DNA from: Clostridium sp.
Lineage (GTDB): Bacteria; Bacillota; Clostridia; Clostridiales; Clostridiaceae
Reading direction: 5' to 3'
Assembly: GCF_029258205.1 (NCBI RefSeq)
Contig: NZ_JARHZJ010000024.1
Coordinates: 1-49,440 of the forward strand
DNA: 49,440 nucleotides
Position 1 is the first letter of the stretch. Each line of letters starts with the position of its first letter. Below, one piece after another: positions 25,584-34,332 of this stretch. Under the pieces are notes generated by a model, which was not told where the DNA came from, made no database searches, and saw only the letters and a program-made list of their open reading frames with translations. The translations under genes and the position numbers were made by a program.

Positions 25584-26921
25584 ATGGATTTTGAAAGAAC
25601 TAGAAGAAAACTTCTTAATATAGTAATAGAAGCTGAAGAGGAGAATAAACCTTTAAAAGATGATTTTAAGAGGGAATTTTGGAGTTTAATAGAGAATGTA
25701 ATAATATCTCTTTATGATAAAGAAAATTCATTTTTTGGTCAGTTTTTGATTCATGTAAAGAGAGAGATAAGAATTGATATTAAATGGCCCATAGCCACTA
25801 AACCAGAAATGGGATATTTCACAATGGTATTTAATCCAAGAATAATATTAGAATGTGATTTAAAAGAGGTTCAGGCTCTTTTAAAGCATGAAGTTTATCA
25901 TATAATGATGTCTCATTATTCTAGGGAAAAGGCTTTAAGTCAAAAATATTCAAAACTTGCTGTTAGTATAGCTATGGATATAGCAATAAATCAGTATATA
26001 AAGAATTTGCCTCCTTATAGTAAAAGGTTAGATTATGTAAATTTAGAATATAACCTAGAGTTAAAACCAGATATGCCTATGGAAAAATATGCAGAAGAAA
26101 TTCAAAAATCAATTGAAAGAAGAAAAAAATATGGTATTACTGGTGATAATAAAAATGCTGGTGATTTGGTAAGTCAAGAAAAATCTCATGAAGTATGGGA
26201 AGAGGTTTCTATAAGTTTAGATAGTTTAGAGGGAACAACTAAGAAAACAGCGATAAATGCATATAAGGGAAAGGCTCCTAAAGATTTAGAAAAAATAATC
26301 TTACTAATGAAAGAAAAACCAGAAATAAATTGGAGTGAATTTTTAAAGGATATAATTCCTACAACAAGAGGAAGTTATAGAAAAACCATAACAAGAAAAG
26401 ATAGACGTCTTCCAGAAAGATTAGATCTTAGAGGAAAATTACCAAATTCTATTCCTAAAATATTAATAGCAATAGATGTTTCAGCATCAATCTCTGATAA
26501 AGAATTTGAAAATATAATAATAGAAGTTTTAGGTATAGTAAAAAATAAAAATGCTGAAATAAAAGTTATTGAATGTGATGATGAAATAAGAAGAGTATAT
26601 GATTTAAAAGGAATAAAAGATATAAAGCCAAGAAGTAAAAAGAATGGCTCAACGAGATTTTCTCCAGTATTTAGGTATATAAAAGAAAATAATATGAGAA
26701 ATCATATTCTTGTGTATTTTACAGATGGAGTTGGGGAAAAAGATTTAGAAGTTAAACCTATAAATTATAGAACTCTTTGGGTTTTAACAGATAAAGAACA
26801 GTTAAGTTTAAATAAACCTTTTGGAATTGTTAAACATTTAGAAAAAGAAAAAGGGGATGGATATACCCTTATGGATGGCTTACAAGAAATGAAGGATAAT
26901 CTTCATGAGTGGGCTAGATAA
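25584..26921 (+). CDS. VWA-like protein with metallopeptidase-like N-terminal domain (DUF2201 type)
   Basis: A 445-residue cytoplasmic protein. The N-terminal domain contains an HExxH motif, HEVYH (H102, E103, H106), and LAVSIAMDIAINQYI, as in putative metallopeptidases of the DUF2201 group. The C-terminal VWA-like domain has the MIDAS-type motif DVSAS (D298, S300, S302). The ribosome binding site TAGGTGGTGA is next to the ATG. The MoxR-VWA pairing is a recurrent bacterial chaperone module. Peptidase activity is unproven, and many members may be structural. Confidence 0.85.
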   Translation: MDFERTRRKLLNIVIEAEEENKPLKDDFKREFWSLIENVIISLYDKENSFFGQFLIHVKREIRIDIKWPIATKPEMGYFTMVFNPRIILECDLKEVQALLKHEVYHIMMSHYSREKALSQKYSKLAVSIAMDIAINQYIKNLPPYSKRLDYVNLEYNLELKPDMPMEKYAEEIQKSIERRKKYGITGDNKNAGDLVSQEKSHEVWEEVSISLDSLEGTTKKTAINAYKGKAPKDLEKIILLMKEKPEINWSEFLKDIIPTTRGSYRKTITRKDRRLPERLDLRGKLPNSIPKILIAIDVSASISDKEFENIIIEVLGIVKNKNAEIKVIECDDEIRRVYDLKGIKDIKPRSKKNGSTRFSPVFRYIKENNMRNHILVYFTDGVGEKDLEVKPINYRTLWVLTDKEQLSLNKPFGIVKHLEKEKGDGYTLMDGLQEMKDNLHEWAR

Positions 26922-26927
26922 AATAAA

Positions 26928-26980
26928 AATATAGCACATATTGATTTAATTGAAAATCAATATGTGCTATATTGTTTTTA
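26928..26980 (+). terminator. Terminator of the MoxR-VWA unit
   Basis: A 20-bp perfect stem (26928-26947 with 26954-26973, loop of 6) followed by GTTTTT. Confidence 0.9.
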
Positions 26981-27069
26981 TATAGTTAAAAATATAACTT
27001 AATTAAACAGCAAATTTTTAGTTTAATTTATAAGATGTATTTTAATAAAAATTTATAAGGAGGAATTTG

Positions 27070-28461
27070 GTGAAAAAAAATATCAAGAATATAGTTTTAG
27101 CATTATTAATAATTTTTTTTGTTGCTTTAATTGTTATAACATTTAAAATAATTAAATTTAGAAAAAATACTATAACAGATATAAAAGCTTGTGGCAATAA
27201 AATAACATTTAATTCTAATGTTAAAAGAGAAGAAATAAAATATTTAAAAGTAGATGGGGAGAAGAATAGAGCTATAAACAGGGTTGAAGGATTAAATTTA
27301 TTTATTAATAATAACCAAATTAATTTAAATGATAAAATTTATGAAAAGAATTTAAGGTATTATATTTCTGTAGACGATTTAGAGAAAAATGGACAAGTAT
27401 CAATTGAGGAAAATAAGATTTTAAGCAAGATAAATAAAAACTACATAGATTTAGATAAAAAAGAGATTATAAAAGAAAAAGATAAATTAGATTTAAGAGG
27501 AGAAGTTTTAGATTTAGATAATAAAAAATATATTTCTATAAATGACTTTAAAGAACTTATTGAAGCAAGAGATGATTGGTATGAAAATGAAAACTCAATT
27601 TATATGTTTGAGGGAAAAACTAATAATATAAATTGTAATTATAAAGTTAATGAAGGAAAAGCTGCTTTAATAAGATTAGAAGATGTTAGTGCAGGGGGAG
27701 TTTTTTCTAAAGATGATAACATGGAAAAAATGAAATACTTAAGTGATTATTTTAAAGCTAATAATATAGTATTTCATATAGCTTGGATACCTAGATACAT
27801 AAATCCCAAGGAAAACATAGATAATGATTTGCTTAAAAATAATAATTTTGAAAATGTACATTTTATAAATATGTTAGATCATTTAATAAATAGAGGTGGT
27901 ATAATTGGTCTTCATGGATATACTCATCAACATAATAAGCAAATAAGTGGTGTTGGGGTAGAGCTAAAATGGAGTGTTAATAGTAATAAAAATAAAGTTG
28001 TGGAAATAGTTGAATCATCATTAAAAACAGCTAAGACCTTAAATATACCTATAGGTTTCTTTGAAAGTCCCCATTACAAAGCAGATAGAAATCAGCAAAA
28101 AATAATAGAAAAATACTTTCCAATTATGTTTGAACCTTATGCTGGATATTGGAACTTAAACCCATTAATAAGCTTTAGTAACAAGTCTACATTATATGTA
28201 CCTGCTCCCTTAGGATATGTTAAGGATAATGGAGATACAGTAGCTATAAGAATTAAAAATTATAGCAATGAAATTTTAACAGCATTTTTCATACATCCAT
28301 ATATGTTTTTAGGTAGTATAGAGAATAAAAATAATAGTATAAGTAATGAGAAAATATATGAGTTTAATGAAAATTCTCCTATATTAAAGATAATTTCTGC
28401 TTTAAAAGAAAGAGGATGCAAAACTATAACTGTTAATGAATTAAATAACCAAGTTAAATAG
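27070..28461 (+). CDS. Membrane-anchored DUF2334 (polysaccharide deacetylase-like) protein
   Basis: About 463 residues: a short basic N-terminus, one membrane span (about residues 8-26), an extracytoplasmic beta-rich linker (30-190) and a C-terminal DUF2334 domain of the NodB-like barrel superfamily. The domain opens AALIRLEDVSAGG, with the metal-site-type Asp in LEDV and H-x-H in LHGYTHQH, and later FFESPHYKA. I start at GTG 27070, 6 bases after AAGGAGG; TTG 27067 is closer than usual. It likely acts on a cell-surface polysaccharide; the substrate is unknown. It precedes the glycosyltransferase fusion by 93 bases. Confidence 0.82.
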   Translation: MKKNIKNIVLALLIIFFVALIVITFKIIKFRKNTITDIKACGNKITFNSNVKREEIKYLKVDGEKNRAINRVEGLNLFINNNQINLNDKIYEKNLRYYISVDDLEKNGQVSIEENKILSKINKNYIDLDKKEIIKEKDKLDLRGEVLDLDNKKYISINDFKELIEARDDWYENENSIYMFEGKTNNINCNYKVNEGKAALIRLEDVSAGGVFSKDDNMEKMKYLSDYFKANNIVFHIAWIPRYINPKENIDNDLLKNNNFENVHFINMLDHLINRGGIIGLHGYTHQHNKQISGVGVELKWSVNSNKNKVVEIVESSLKTAKTLNIPIGFFESPHYKADRNQQKIIEKYFPIMFEPYAGYWNLNPLISFSNKSTLYVPAPLGYVKDNGDTVAIRIKNYSNEILTAFFIHPYMFLGSIENKNNSISNEKIYEFNENSPILKIISALKERGCKTITVNELNNQVK

Positions 28462-28554
28462 CAAAAATTCTTCTGTGAGTAAGATGGGCAAAATATATTT
28501 AAACACATCACCAAAACACAATATTAATCATATTATAAAAATTGAGGTGATATA

Positions 28555-30534
28555 ATGAAAAAAATATTGTTCATTACTTGGAGTGTATCATATGGATATG
28601 GAACTGAAAAATCTTTGGCAGATGTTTTAAATAGATTTGACAACACAAAATATGATATAAGTATTTTGCCTTTATTTAAGTATTCAAATAATTCAATATT
28701 TAATAATAATATCAAATTATTAGAACCTATTATTGATTATACAGATGAAAAATTAGATGAAGTTAAAGCTCTAAAAAATTATTATAAGTTACTTTCAAAT
28801 CCGAGTCTTTTTAACAAGTGGCTTCGTAAAAAATATGATTGTATCATAGCATGTAATCATAATGCTCCTTCATATTTGGCTTCATATATAGTTGGAGGTA
28901 AAAAAATTATTTGGATTAGAGGAGATATGTGTGAGCTTGATTATACTATTCTTGATAAAACCACAAATGAATATAAAATAGTAAAACAGGAATATGAAAT
29001 GCAAGCAAATGTATTGAAAGTTTTTGATAAAATTGTAGTTATTTCTGAAGTAACAAAAAATACACTTAAAGAACTATTTGGAATAACAAAAAATGTAGTT
29101 AAAATTTCAAATTCAGTTGATGGTGAGAAGATAAAACTTTTAAGTGAAAAAGCAGTTGATCTTCCAGATAAAATGATTTTTACAACATTAGGAAGACTTG
29201 ATTATAATAAAAATCAAATTTTACTTTTAAAAGCAGCAAAAGAATTAAAAGAATATCGTGATGATTTTATAATTTATATCCTTGGAGATGGAGATGATCG
29301 TTTAAAACTTGAAAGATATATAAATGATAACAAACTCAATGAAAATGTTAGAATACTTGGATTTGTTGAAAACCCATACCCTTATATAAAAAATAGTGTT
29401 GCAACTATTTTAACTTCATTAAGCGAGGGATTTAGCCTTGCTCTTGTTGAAAGTGTTATGCTTAATACACCTATAATTTCAACGGATGTGGGAGTGGCAA
29501 GAGAATTGATTGAAAAGTATAACTGTGGAACAATAATTGATTATAATGAAAAAGAATTAGCTCAGGTATTAATTAGATATTTGAATAAATATGATGGATG
29601 TAAAAAAGTTTTTAGTATAGGTGATGAGTATGATATTAATACAGAAGTAGAAAAAACTAGCTCTTTAATTGAAAATGTATTGGGAACAGCAAGTGTTAAT
29701 TCAAAAATTGAAAAGTTGCCGTATCCAGAGTATACAATAAAATATTGTGATCTTAATAATATAAGTATAGAAAATGATAATATATATGTACTAAGAGTCT
29801 TAAAAGATGATGTTCCTTATGAATATTTAATCAATAGAAAAAGTAATAGTGATAAATTGATAGTTTTTAATAATGGTGCTATTGCTGGTGGAAATGTAAA
29901 TGTACCTGTGTTTCAAAGGCATAGCTGGGCTAATCAAATAAAAACATCATCTGTTTTCTGTATGGATCCTACTATTTATATAGATGATTATTTACAGATT
30001 GGATGGGGCATAGGAAAAAATGAAAATTATTATCTTGAAAATAGTAGTTTAATACTCAAAACAATAATAGAAAAGATGAATATAAGCCTTGATAATACGG
30101 TTATTTATGGAACTTCAGCAGGAGGTTATCTATCAATTATTATGGGAATATATTTAAAAGGTGCAAAGGTTGTTGCAGACAATGCACAACTAGATACTAC
30201 AAGGTGGATTTTCAAAGAAGCATTAGATAGTGTGATAACGTTTTGTTTTGATAATGTAAGTGATTCTCTAAAGTATAAAGAAAGATTCAGTATCATGGAG
30301 GCATTTAAAAAAAGTGGTTATGTTCCTAAAATTTATTTGCATGTAAATTTATGTTCTGTAGCAGACAACTCTACACAATTAATACCATTTTTGTATAGTA
30401 TGGAAGAAAGTAATGATATTTTAGGTTATAATGATATTGAAGTTATACTACATTACGAAAAAGAAAAAGGTCATAATGGATTAAGTTATAATGATGCAAT
30501 TGATTTTTTATATAAAGTATTAGATCAAAAGTAG
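28555..30534 (+). CDS. Two-domain GT4 glycosyltransferase fused to an alpha/beta-hydrolase-like domain
   Basis: A 659-residue cytoplasmic protein. Residues 1-380 are a GT-B fold family 4 glycosyltransferase with the EX7E motif EGFSLALVE (E291 and E299) and a TTLGRLDYNKNQ nucleotide-sugar segment. Residues 400-659 look like an alpha/beta hydrolase: nucleophile elbow GTSAGG with S521, and H640 in KGHNGL as a possible catalytic His. Part of this C-terminal half (PVFQRHSW and WGIG) recalls capsule proteins of the XcbB/CpsF type. A surface-polysaccharide role is inferred. The ATG follows TTGAGGTGA. There is no strong terminator between this and the DUF2334 gene. Confidence 0.8.
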   Translation: MKKILFITWSVSYGYGTEKSLADVLNRFDNTKYDISILPLFKYSNNSIFNNNIKLLEPIIDYTDEKLDEVKALKNYYKLLSNPSLFNKWLRKKYDCIIACNHNAPSYLASYIVGGKKIIWIRGDMCELDYTILDKTTNEYKIVKQEYEMQANVLKVFDKIVVISEVTKNTLKELFGITKNVVKISNSVDGEKIKLLSEKAVDLPDKMIFTTLGRLDYNKNQILLLKAAKELKEYRDDFIIYILGDGDDRLKLERYINDNKLNENVRILGFVENPYPYIKNSVATILTSLSEGFSLALVESVMLNTPIISTDVGVARELIEKYNCGTIIDYNEKELAQVLIRYLNKYDGCKKVFSIGDEYDINTEVEKTSSLIENVLGTASVNSKIEKLPYPEYTIKYCDLNNISIENDNIYVLRVLKDDVPYEYLINRKSNSDKLIVFNNGAIAGGNVNVPVFQRHSWANQIKTSSVFCMDPTIYIDDYLQIGWGIGKNENYYLENSSLILKTIIEKMNISLDNTVIYGTSAGGYLSIIMGIYLKGAKVVADNAQLDTTRWIFKEALDSVITFCFDNVSDSLKYKERFSIMEAFKKSGYVPKIYLHVNLCSVADNSTQLIPFLYSMEESNDILGYNDIEVILHYEKEKGHNGLSYNDAIDFLYKVLDQK

Positions 30535-30582
30535 AAAATCTGTTATTATATTATGAAAAAAATATATTAATTATTTTAATAT

Positions 30583-30620
30583 CAAAAAAACCTGCAATAT
30601 GATTTAATCTTTTGCAGGTT
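30583..30620. terminator. Hairpin after the glycosyltransferase fusion
   Basis: AACCTGCAA (30589-30597) pairs with TTGCAGGTT (30612-30620). The better T-run is on the minus strand (complement of 30583-30589), so it works best for minus-strand transcripts. Confidence 0.5.
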
Positions 30621-30642
30621 AATAAAATTTCTTAGTAAAAGA

Positions 30643-30820
30643 ATGATTTATTTAGAAAAATTATTTACAGGAATGTTTGGAGTAGTAGAGTTAGCTGATG
30701 CTGTAAATATTTTGCTAGGTATAAGAGAAATAAAGTGATAGATTTGGGGAGTCAGAAAAAGCTAATGGACTTGGACTAAAAATAATTTTCATGCCTTTGA
30801 AAGCAAGGTTAGAAAGTAAG
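30643..30820 (+). pseudogene. Remnant of a glycyl-radical enzyme (YjjI/DUF3029-like C-terminal part)
   Basis: A 31-codon open stretch (30643-30738) reads GMFGVVELADAVN, and after a frameshift the next stretch reads DRFGESEKANGLGLKII. Both resemble C-terminal segments of YjjI-type glycyl-radical enzymes. The gene is interrupted by stops and frameshifts and lacks any complete domain, so it cannot be functional. The identification rests partly on the neighbouring activase remnant. Confidence 0.5.
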
Positions 30821-30827
30821 TGATATT

Positions 30828-31208
30828 ATGGATTTAATAAATAAGATAATTGAATTTTCTTGTGTTGATGGACGAGGAAATAGTATGGTTATATTTTTGA
30901 GAGGTGTAATTTTGAATGTTTATATTGCCACAATCCTGAGACTATAAATAAATGTATAACTTGTGGAAAAATGTGAAGTAGGTTCCTTGTAAATTAGTGA
31001 TGGAAAAGTTATTTGGTATGAGGAAAAATGTATTTATTGTGATAGATGCATAAAGTTATGTGAATATATGTTTTCTCATATAAAATATAGAACTTTTGGA
31101 GTTAGAGAAATTGGTATAGAAGTTCATGGTATGACAAGTCCAAGAGATACTTATATGAATGCATTAAAAGAAAAATCTATATTAAAAATGGATGTATTGA
31201 CACAATAA
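30828..31208 (+). pseudogene. Decayed radical SAM glycyl-radical enzyme activase (YjjW-like)
   Basis: Starting at ATG 30828, frame-corrected reading gives KIIEFSCVDGRGNSMVIFLRG, then C-NFECLYCHNPETINKCITCGKM, then GKVIWYEEKCIYCDRCIKLC. That is the radical SAM CxxxCxxC plus ferredoxin-type CxxCxxCxxxC arrangement of YjjW-family activases. At least two frameshifts and an in-frame TAA break it, and the C-terminal half is missing: intact activases are about 280 residues, and homology stops after about 120. This is a remnant. Confidence 0.78.
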
Positions 31209-31294
31209 TAACTTAATAGTTTATGTATTAAAATTAGATAATGAAAGAATACAAACTATTTTATGAAAGTTTTATAAAAATATATAGTTATATA

Positions 31295-31339
31295 AGTAAA
31301 AAAGATAAAAGTAATTAATTTGCTCTTATCTTTTTTACT
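31295..31339. terminator. Bidirectional terminator between the remnants and the DeoR gene
   Basis: AGTAAAAAAGATAA (31295-31308) and TTATCTTTTTTACT (31326-31339) are perfect 14-bp complements, with A- and T-runs inside the stem in both directions. Confidence 0.8.
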
Positions 31340-31378
31340 TAATTTTTTAAAAATTTAATAAGAAATAATATTGAAATA

Positions 31379-32173
31379 TTATGAGAATAGTATTTTTACT
31401 CCTTTTTCTCTTAATTTTTCAAGTTCATCATTATCATTTTCTATTTTATTTGTGATTAAATAATTAACCTTAGAAATATCTCCGCTAGAAAAGTTATGAT
31501 GTATACCTATTTTTGAATTGTCTGCTAATATAAAAGTTGGACCATTACAATTTTCTAGCATCTTCATATTTACTGTAGTTTCCTGGAGAATAGATGTACT
31601 AAGGCCAGAATTGGCATTTATACCACTAACTCCAATAAAGCATTTAGTTGCAGTTATTTTAGAGATTATCTGAGTAGCCATATCACCAACCATAGATTGT
31701 TTTCTTCCGTATACTTCACCGCCTGTAAGTATTATCTCTACATTAGGTGATAAATTCATACCTAAGATTTTACCATTGTTTGTAATTACCATAACTCTCT
31801 TATTTTCTATATATTCTAAGAGCTTTATTGCAGTTGAACTAGAATTTATGAATATACTATCTCCGTCTTTTATAAATTCAGCAGCTTTTTTAGCTATAGA
31901 ATCTTTAATTTTTTCTGTTTTAACGTAACTATGATTTAAATAAGGTTCTTCACTTGAAGCTCCTTTACTTAAAGATTCTTCAATAAGTTCAGCACCCCCA
32001 TATTTTCTTCTTATAAAACCTTCTTTTTCTAGGTTTTGAAAATCTCTTCTTATTGTTATATTAGATGTTTTTAATAAAGTAGCTAATTCTTCTGTTTTAG
32101 CGAATTTATTTTCTTTTAAATATTCTAATATGGCTTGCTGCCTTTTAAAAACAAAGCTTTTTGCATTTTTCAT
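31379..32173 (-). CDS. DeoR-family transcriptional regulator of the ascorbate operon
   Basis: A 264-residue regulator with an N-terminal DeoR winged helix-turn-helix (KTEELATLLKTSNITIRRDFQNLEKEGFIRR trimmed, about residues 20-52) and a C-terminal DeoRC sugar-phosphate sensor domain containing the phosphate-binding type segment NSSSTA and GGEVYGRKQ. UlaR, the ascorbate repressor of E. coli, belongs to this family. It is divergent from the ula operon at 32628. The ATG follows GGAGGAATTT. A role as local ula repressor, probably sensing L-ascorbate-6-phosphate, is inferred from position. Confidence 0.85.
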   Translation of the reverse strand: MKNAKSFVFKRQQAILEYLKENKFAKTEELATLLKTSNITIRRDFQNLEKEGFIRRKYGGAELIEESLSKGASSEEPYLNHSYVKTEKIKDSIAKKAAEFIKDGDSIFINSSSTAIKLLEYIENKRVMVITNNGKILGMNLSPNVEIILTGGEVYGRKQSMVGDMATQIISKITATKCFIGVSGINANSGLSTSILQETTVNMKMLENCNGPTFILADNSKIGIHHNFSSGDISKVNYLITNKIENDNDELEKLREKGVKILFS

Positions 32174-32517
32174 TATAAATTCCTCCTAACTAATATTATT
32201 TAGCGATATTTCTCAAAATATTCCAATAATTATTATAAATTTAAAATTAAATTATACATAGATATTTAAAGAAGTATTAAAATCTATAGATATTAATTCT
32301 ATGAAATATGAAGTTATATTTAGCTTTGATGATTAAATACTTAAGTTTATTATAAAGTATATATTTATTATTAAACTTGGCATTAATCTTTATAATAATT
32401 GTACATAAAAGAACAGTATAAATCAATTTAAACATAGCATAAAAATGAGCAAAACGAACATTAAAATTAAAACGATTTGAAATATAGCGCAAAAAAACAT
32501 AAAAAATAAAAAAATAC

Positions 32518-32546
32518 TTGCGAAGAAAACAATTTCAATATATAAT
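32518..32546 (+). promoter_or_regulatory. Promoter of the ula operon
   Basis: TTGCGA (32518-32523) and TATAAT (32541-32546), separated by 17 bases, about 80 bases upstream of ulaG. Confidence 0.75.
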
Positions 32547-32548
32547 TA

Positions 32549-32563
32549 AATCATAAAGTGATT
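32549..32563. promoter_or_regulatory. Candidate regulator operator at the ula start site
   Basis: The palindrome AATCA-TAAAG-TGATT lies where transcription would begin, a position suited to repression by the divergent DeoR-type protein. Confidence 0.4.
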
Positions 32564-32627
32564 GAATGAATTTAAAAACGATCAAAATAATCAAAAAATA
32601 AAATAATCAAGGGGCGGAGGTATAATT

Positions 32628-33692
32628 ATGAGTCAAGTAAATGAAATAACAAGAGAATCATGGATCTTAAATACATTCCCAGAGTGGGGAACTTGGTTAA
32701 ATGAAGAAATAGAAAATGAAGTAGTTAAACCAGGAACATTTTCTATGTGGTGGCTTGGATGCACAGGAATATGGCTTAAAACTCAAGGAAATACAAACAT
32801 ATGTATAGATTTTTGGTGTGGAAGTGGAAAAAGAACAAAGAAGAATCCTTACATAAATCCAGAGCATCAAATGGCAAGAATGTGTGGAGGTAAGAAGTTA
32901 CAACCTAATTTAAGAGTTGCACCTTTTGTATTAGATCCATTTGCAATAAAGAATGTTGATGCAATAATATCAACACATGATCATAACGATCATATAGATA
33001 TAAATGTTGCAGCAGCAGTTTTGAAAAATTGTTCAGAAGATGTTCCATTTATAGGACCACAAGCATGTGTTGATAAATGGATAGGATGGGGAGTTCCAAA
33101 GGAAAGATGTATAGTTGTTAAACCAGGAGATGTAATAAAAATAAAAGATATAGAGTTACATGCTTTAGAATCTTTTGATAGAACAGCTTTAATAACAGCT
33201 CCTCCAGAAGGAGATTTAAGAGGAAAAATGCCAGTAGATATGGATTATAAGGCTGTTAACTATTTAATAGAAACTCCAGGAGGAAATCTTTATCATAGTG
33301 GAGATTCACATTATTCAAATTATTATGCTAAGCATGGAAATGATTATAAAATAGATGTTGCTCTTGGATCATATGGAGAAAATCCAAGAGGAATTACAGA
33401 TAAAATGACATCAGTAGATATTTTAAGAATGGCTGAAGCGTTAAATACTCAAGTAGTAATACCATTCCATCATGATATATGGTCAAACTTCCAAGCTGAT
33501 ACAAATGAAATCTTAGCATTATATGATATGAAAAAATATAGATTACAATATAAATTTATACCATTCATATGGCAAGTAGGTGGAAAGTTTACATTCCCAG
33601 AAGATAAGGATAAGAGAGAATATCATTATCCAAGGGGATTTGATGATTGTTTCTCTGTAGATATAAACTTACCATATAACTCATTCCTATAA
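32628..33692 (+). CDS. ulaG: L-ascorbate-6-phosphate lactonase UlaG
   Basis: Opens the lactone of L-ascorbate-6-phosphate to 3-keto-L-gulonate-6-phosphate. The 354-residue metallo-beta-lactamase-fold protein closely resembles E. coli UlaG: the opening [14 protein letters not shown], the metal motif THDHNDHID (about residues 115-123), and the C-terminal [11 protein letters not shown]. The ATG follows GGCGGAGG. It is the first gene of the operon. Confidence 0.95.
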   Translation: MSQVNEITRESWILNTFPEWGTWLNEEIENEVVKPGTFSMWWLGCTGIWLKTQGNTNICIDFWCGSGKRTKKNPYINPEHQMARMCGGKKLQPNLRVAPFVLDPFAIKNVDAIISTHDHNDHIDINVAAAVLKNCSEDVPFIGPQACVDKWIGWGVPKERCIVVKPGDVIKIKDIELHALESFDRTALITAPPEGDLRGKMPVDMDYKAVNYLIETPGGNLYHSGDSHYSNYYAKHGNDYKIDVALGSYGENPRGITDKMTSVDILRMAEALNTQVVIPFHHDIWSNFQADTNEILALYDMKKYRLQYKFIPFIWQVGGKFTFPEDKDKREYHYPRGFDDCFSVDINLPYNSFL

Positions 33693-33716
33693 GATTTAAG
33701 AGTGGAGGAAATTATC

Positions 33717-34151
33717 ATGTTAAAAGAATTAATAGAAAAAGGTAGATATTCTTTTCATGATGGCTTTGATAATTGGGAGGATGCAGTTAAGGCTGCATGT
33801 GCTCCCTTAGAAAAAGAAAAAGTTATCGAAAAAGAATATGCGGATTTAATAATAAAGAGTATTAAAAAACATGGACCATATATAGTAATTGCACCAAAGA
33901 TAGCTATACCTCATGCACAAGAAGGACATGGAGTTAATGAAACAGCTATATGTTTTATGAAAACTAATACTCCTGTAAGTTTTGGTGAAGGTGAAGAGTA
34001 TGATGCTCAATTGTTCTTTGTTTTAGCTTCAGTAGATAATGAGGTACATTTAAAAAATTTAACTAAAATGGTTGATTTAATTTCAGATGAAGAAACTGTA
34101 GAAAAGCTTCTAGAAGCTCAATCAGTTGAGGATCTTAAAAAATTAGCATAA
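33717..34151 (+). CDS. ulaC: PTS ascorbate-type EIIA component
   Basis: Phosphotransfer protein that passes phosphate from HPr to EIIB. The 144 residues match the mannitol/fructose-type EIIA fold used by UlaC, with the phosphorylated His in IAIPHAQEGHG (H66). ATG 33717 is spaced from GTGGAGG; the GTG at 33702 overlaps that site. It lies 24 bases after ulaG and before the EIIC gene. Confidence 0.9.
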   Translation: MLKELIEKGRYSFHDGFDNWEDAVKAACAPLEKEKVIEKEYADLIIKSIKKHGPYIVIAPKIAIPHAQEGHGVNETAICFMKTNTPVSFGEGEEYDAQLFFVLASVDNEVHLKNLTKMVDLISDEETVEKLLEAQSVEDLKKLA

Positions 34152-34177
34152 AAGACTTTGAAAAACAAGTTTTAAAG

Positions 34178-34223
34178 TTTCTACAGTGCTTTAGGTAGGT
34201 TTTAAACTAAAGTACTGTAGAAA
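34178..34223 (+). promoter_or_regulatory. Intercistronic hairpin ulaC-ulaA, no U-tract
   Basis: A 17-bp stem with one G-U pair (34178-34194 with 34207-34223). The tail AAATTATAG is not a terminator tail, so it may tune mRNA decay or limit read-through. Confidence 0.55.
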
Positions 34224-34332
34224 TTATAGTAAATATGTAAGACTAAATTCATTTAGTTTTTAAGTTATAAATTAAAACAGTTTAAATAATATTGGAACAA
34301 GTTAAGAAAAGGGATATGGGAGGAGAAGTATT

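Larger units (their letters stand above)
32174..32627. other. Divergent control region between the DeoR gene and ulaG
   Basis: Contains the ula promoter (32518-32546), a palindrome at its start site (32549-32563), and two weak cre-like sequences with a central ACGAT (near 32467-32480 and 32572-32585). Repeated AATCAAAA words occur at 32580-32610. Confidence 0.5.

Noticed and set aside
30828..31208. In-frame TGA in the activase remnant as a second selenocysteine
   Set aside because: The region also has frameshifts and a TAA, lacks a continuous frame on both sides of the TGA, and is missing its C-terminal half. It is a decayed gene.
32467..32585. Firm cre sites for CcpA in the ula promoter
   Set aside because: Each match has two mismatches at conserved positions in very AT-rich DNA, so I only mention them as weak candidates.
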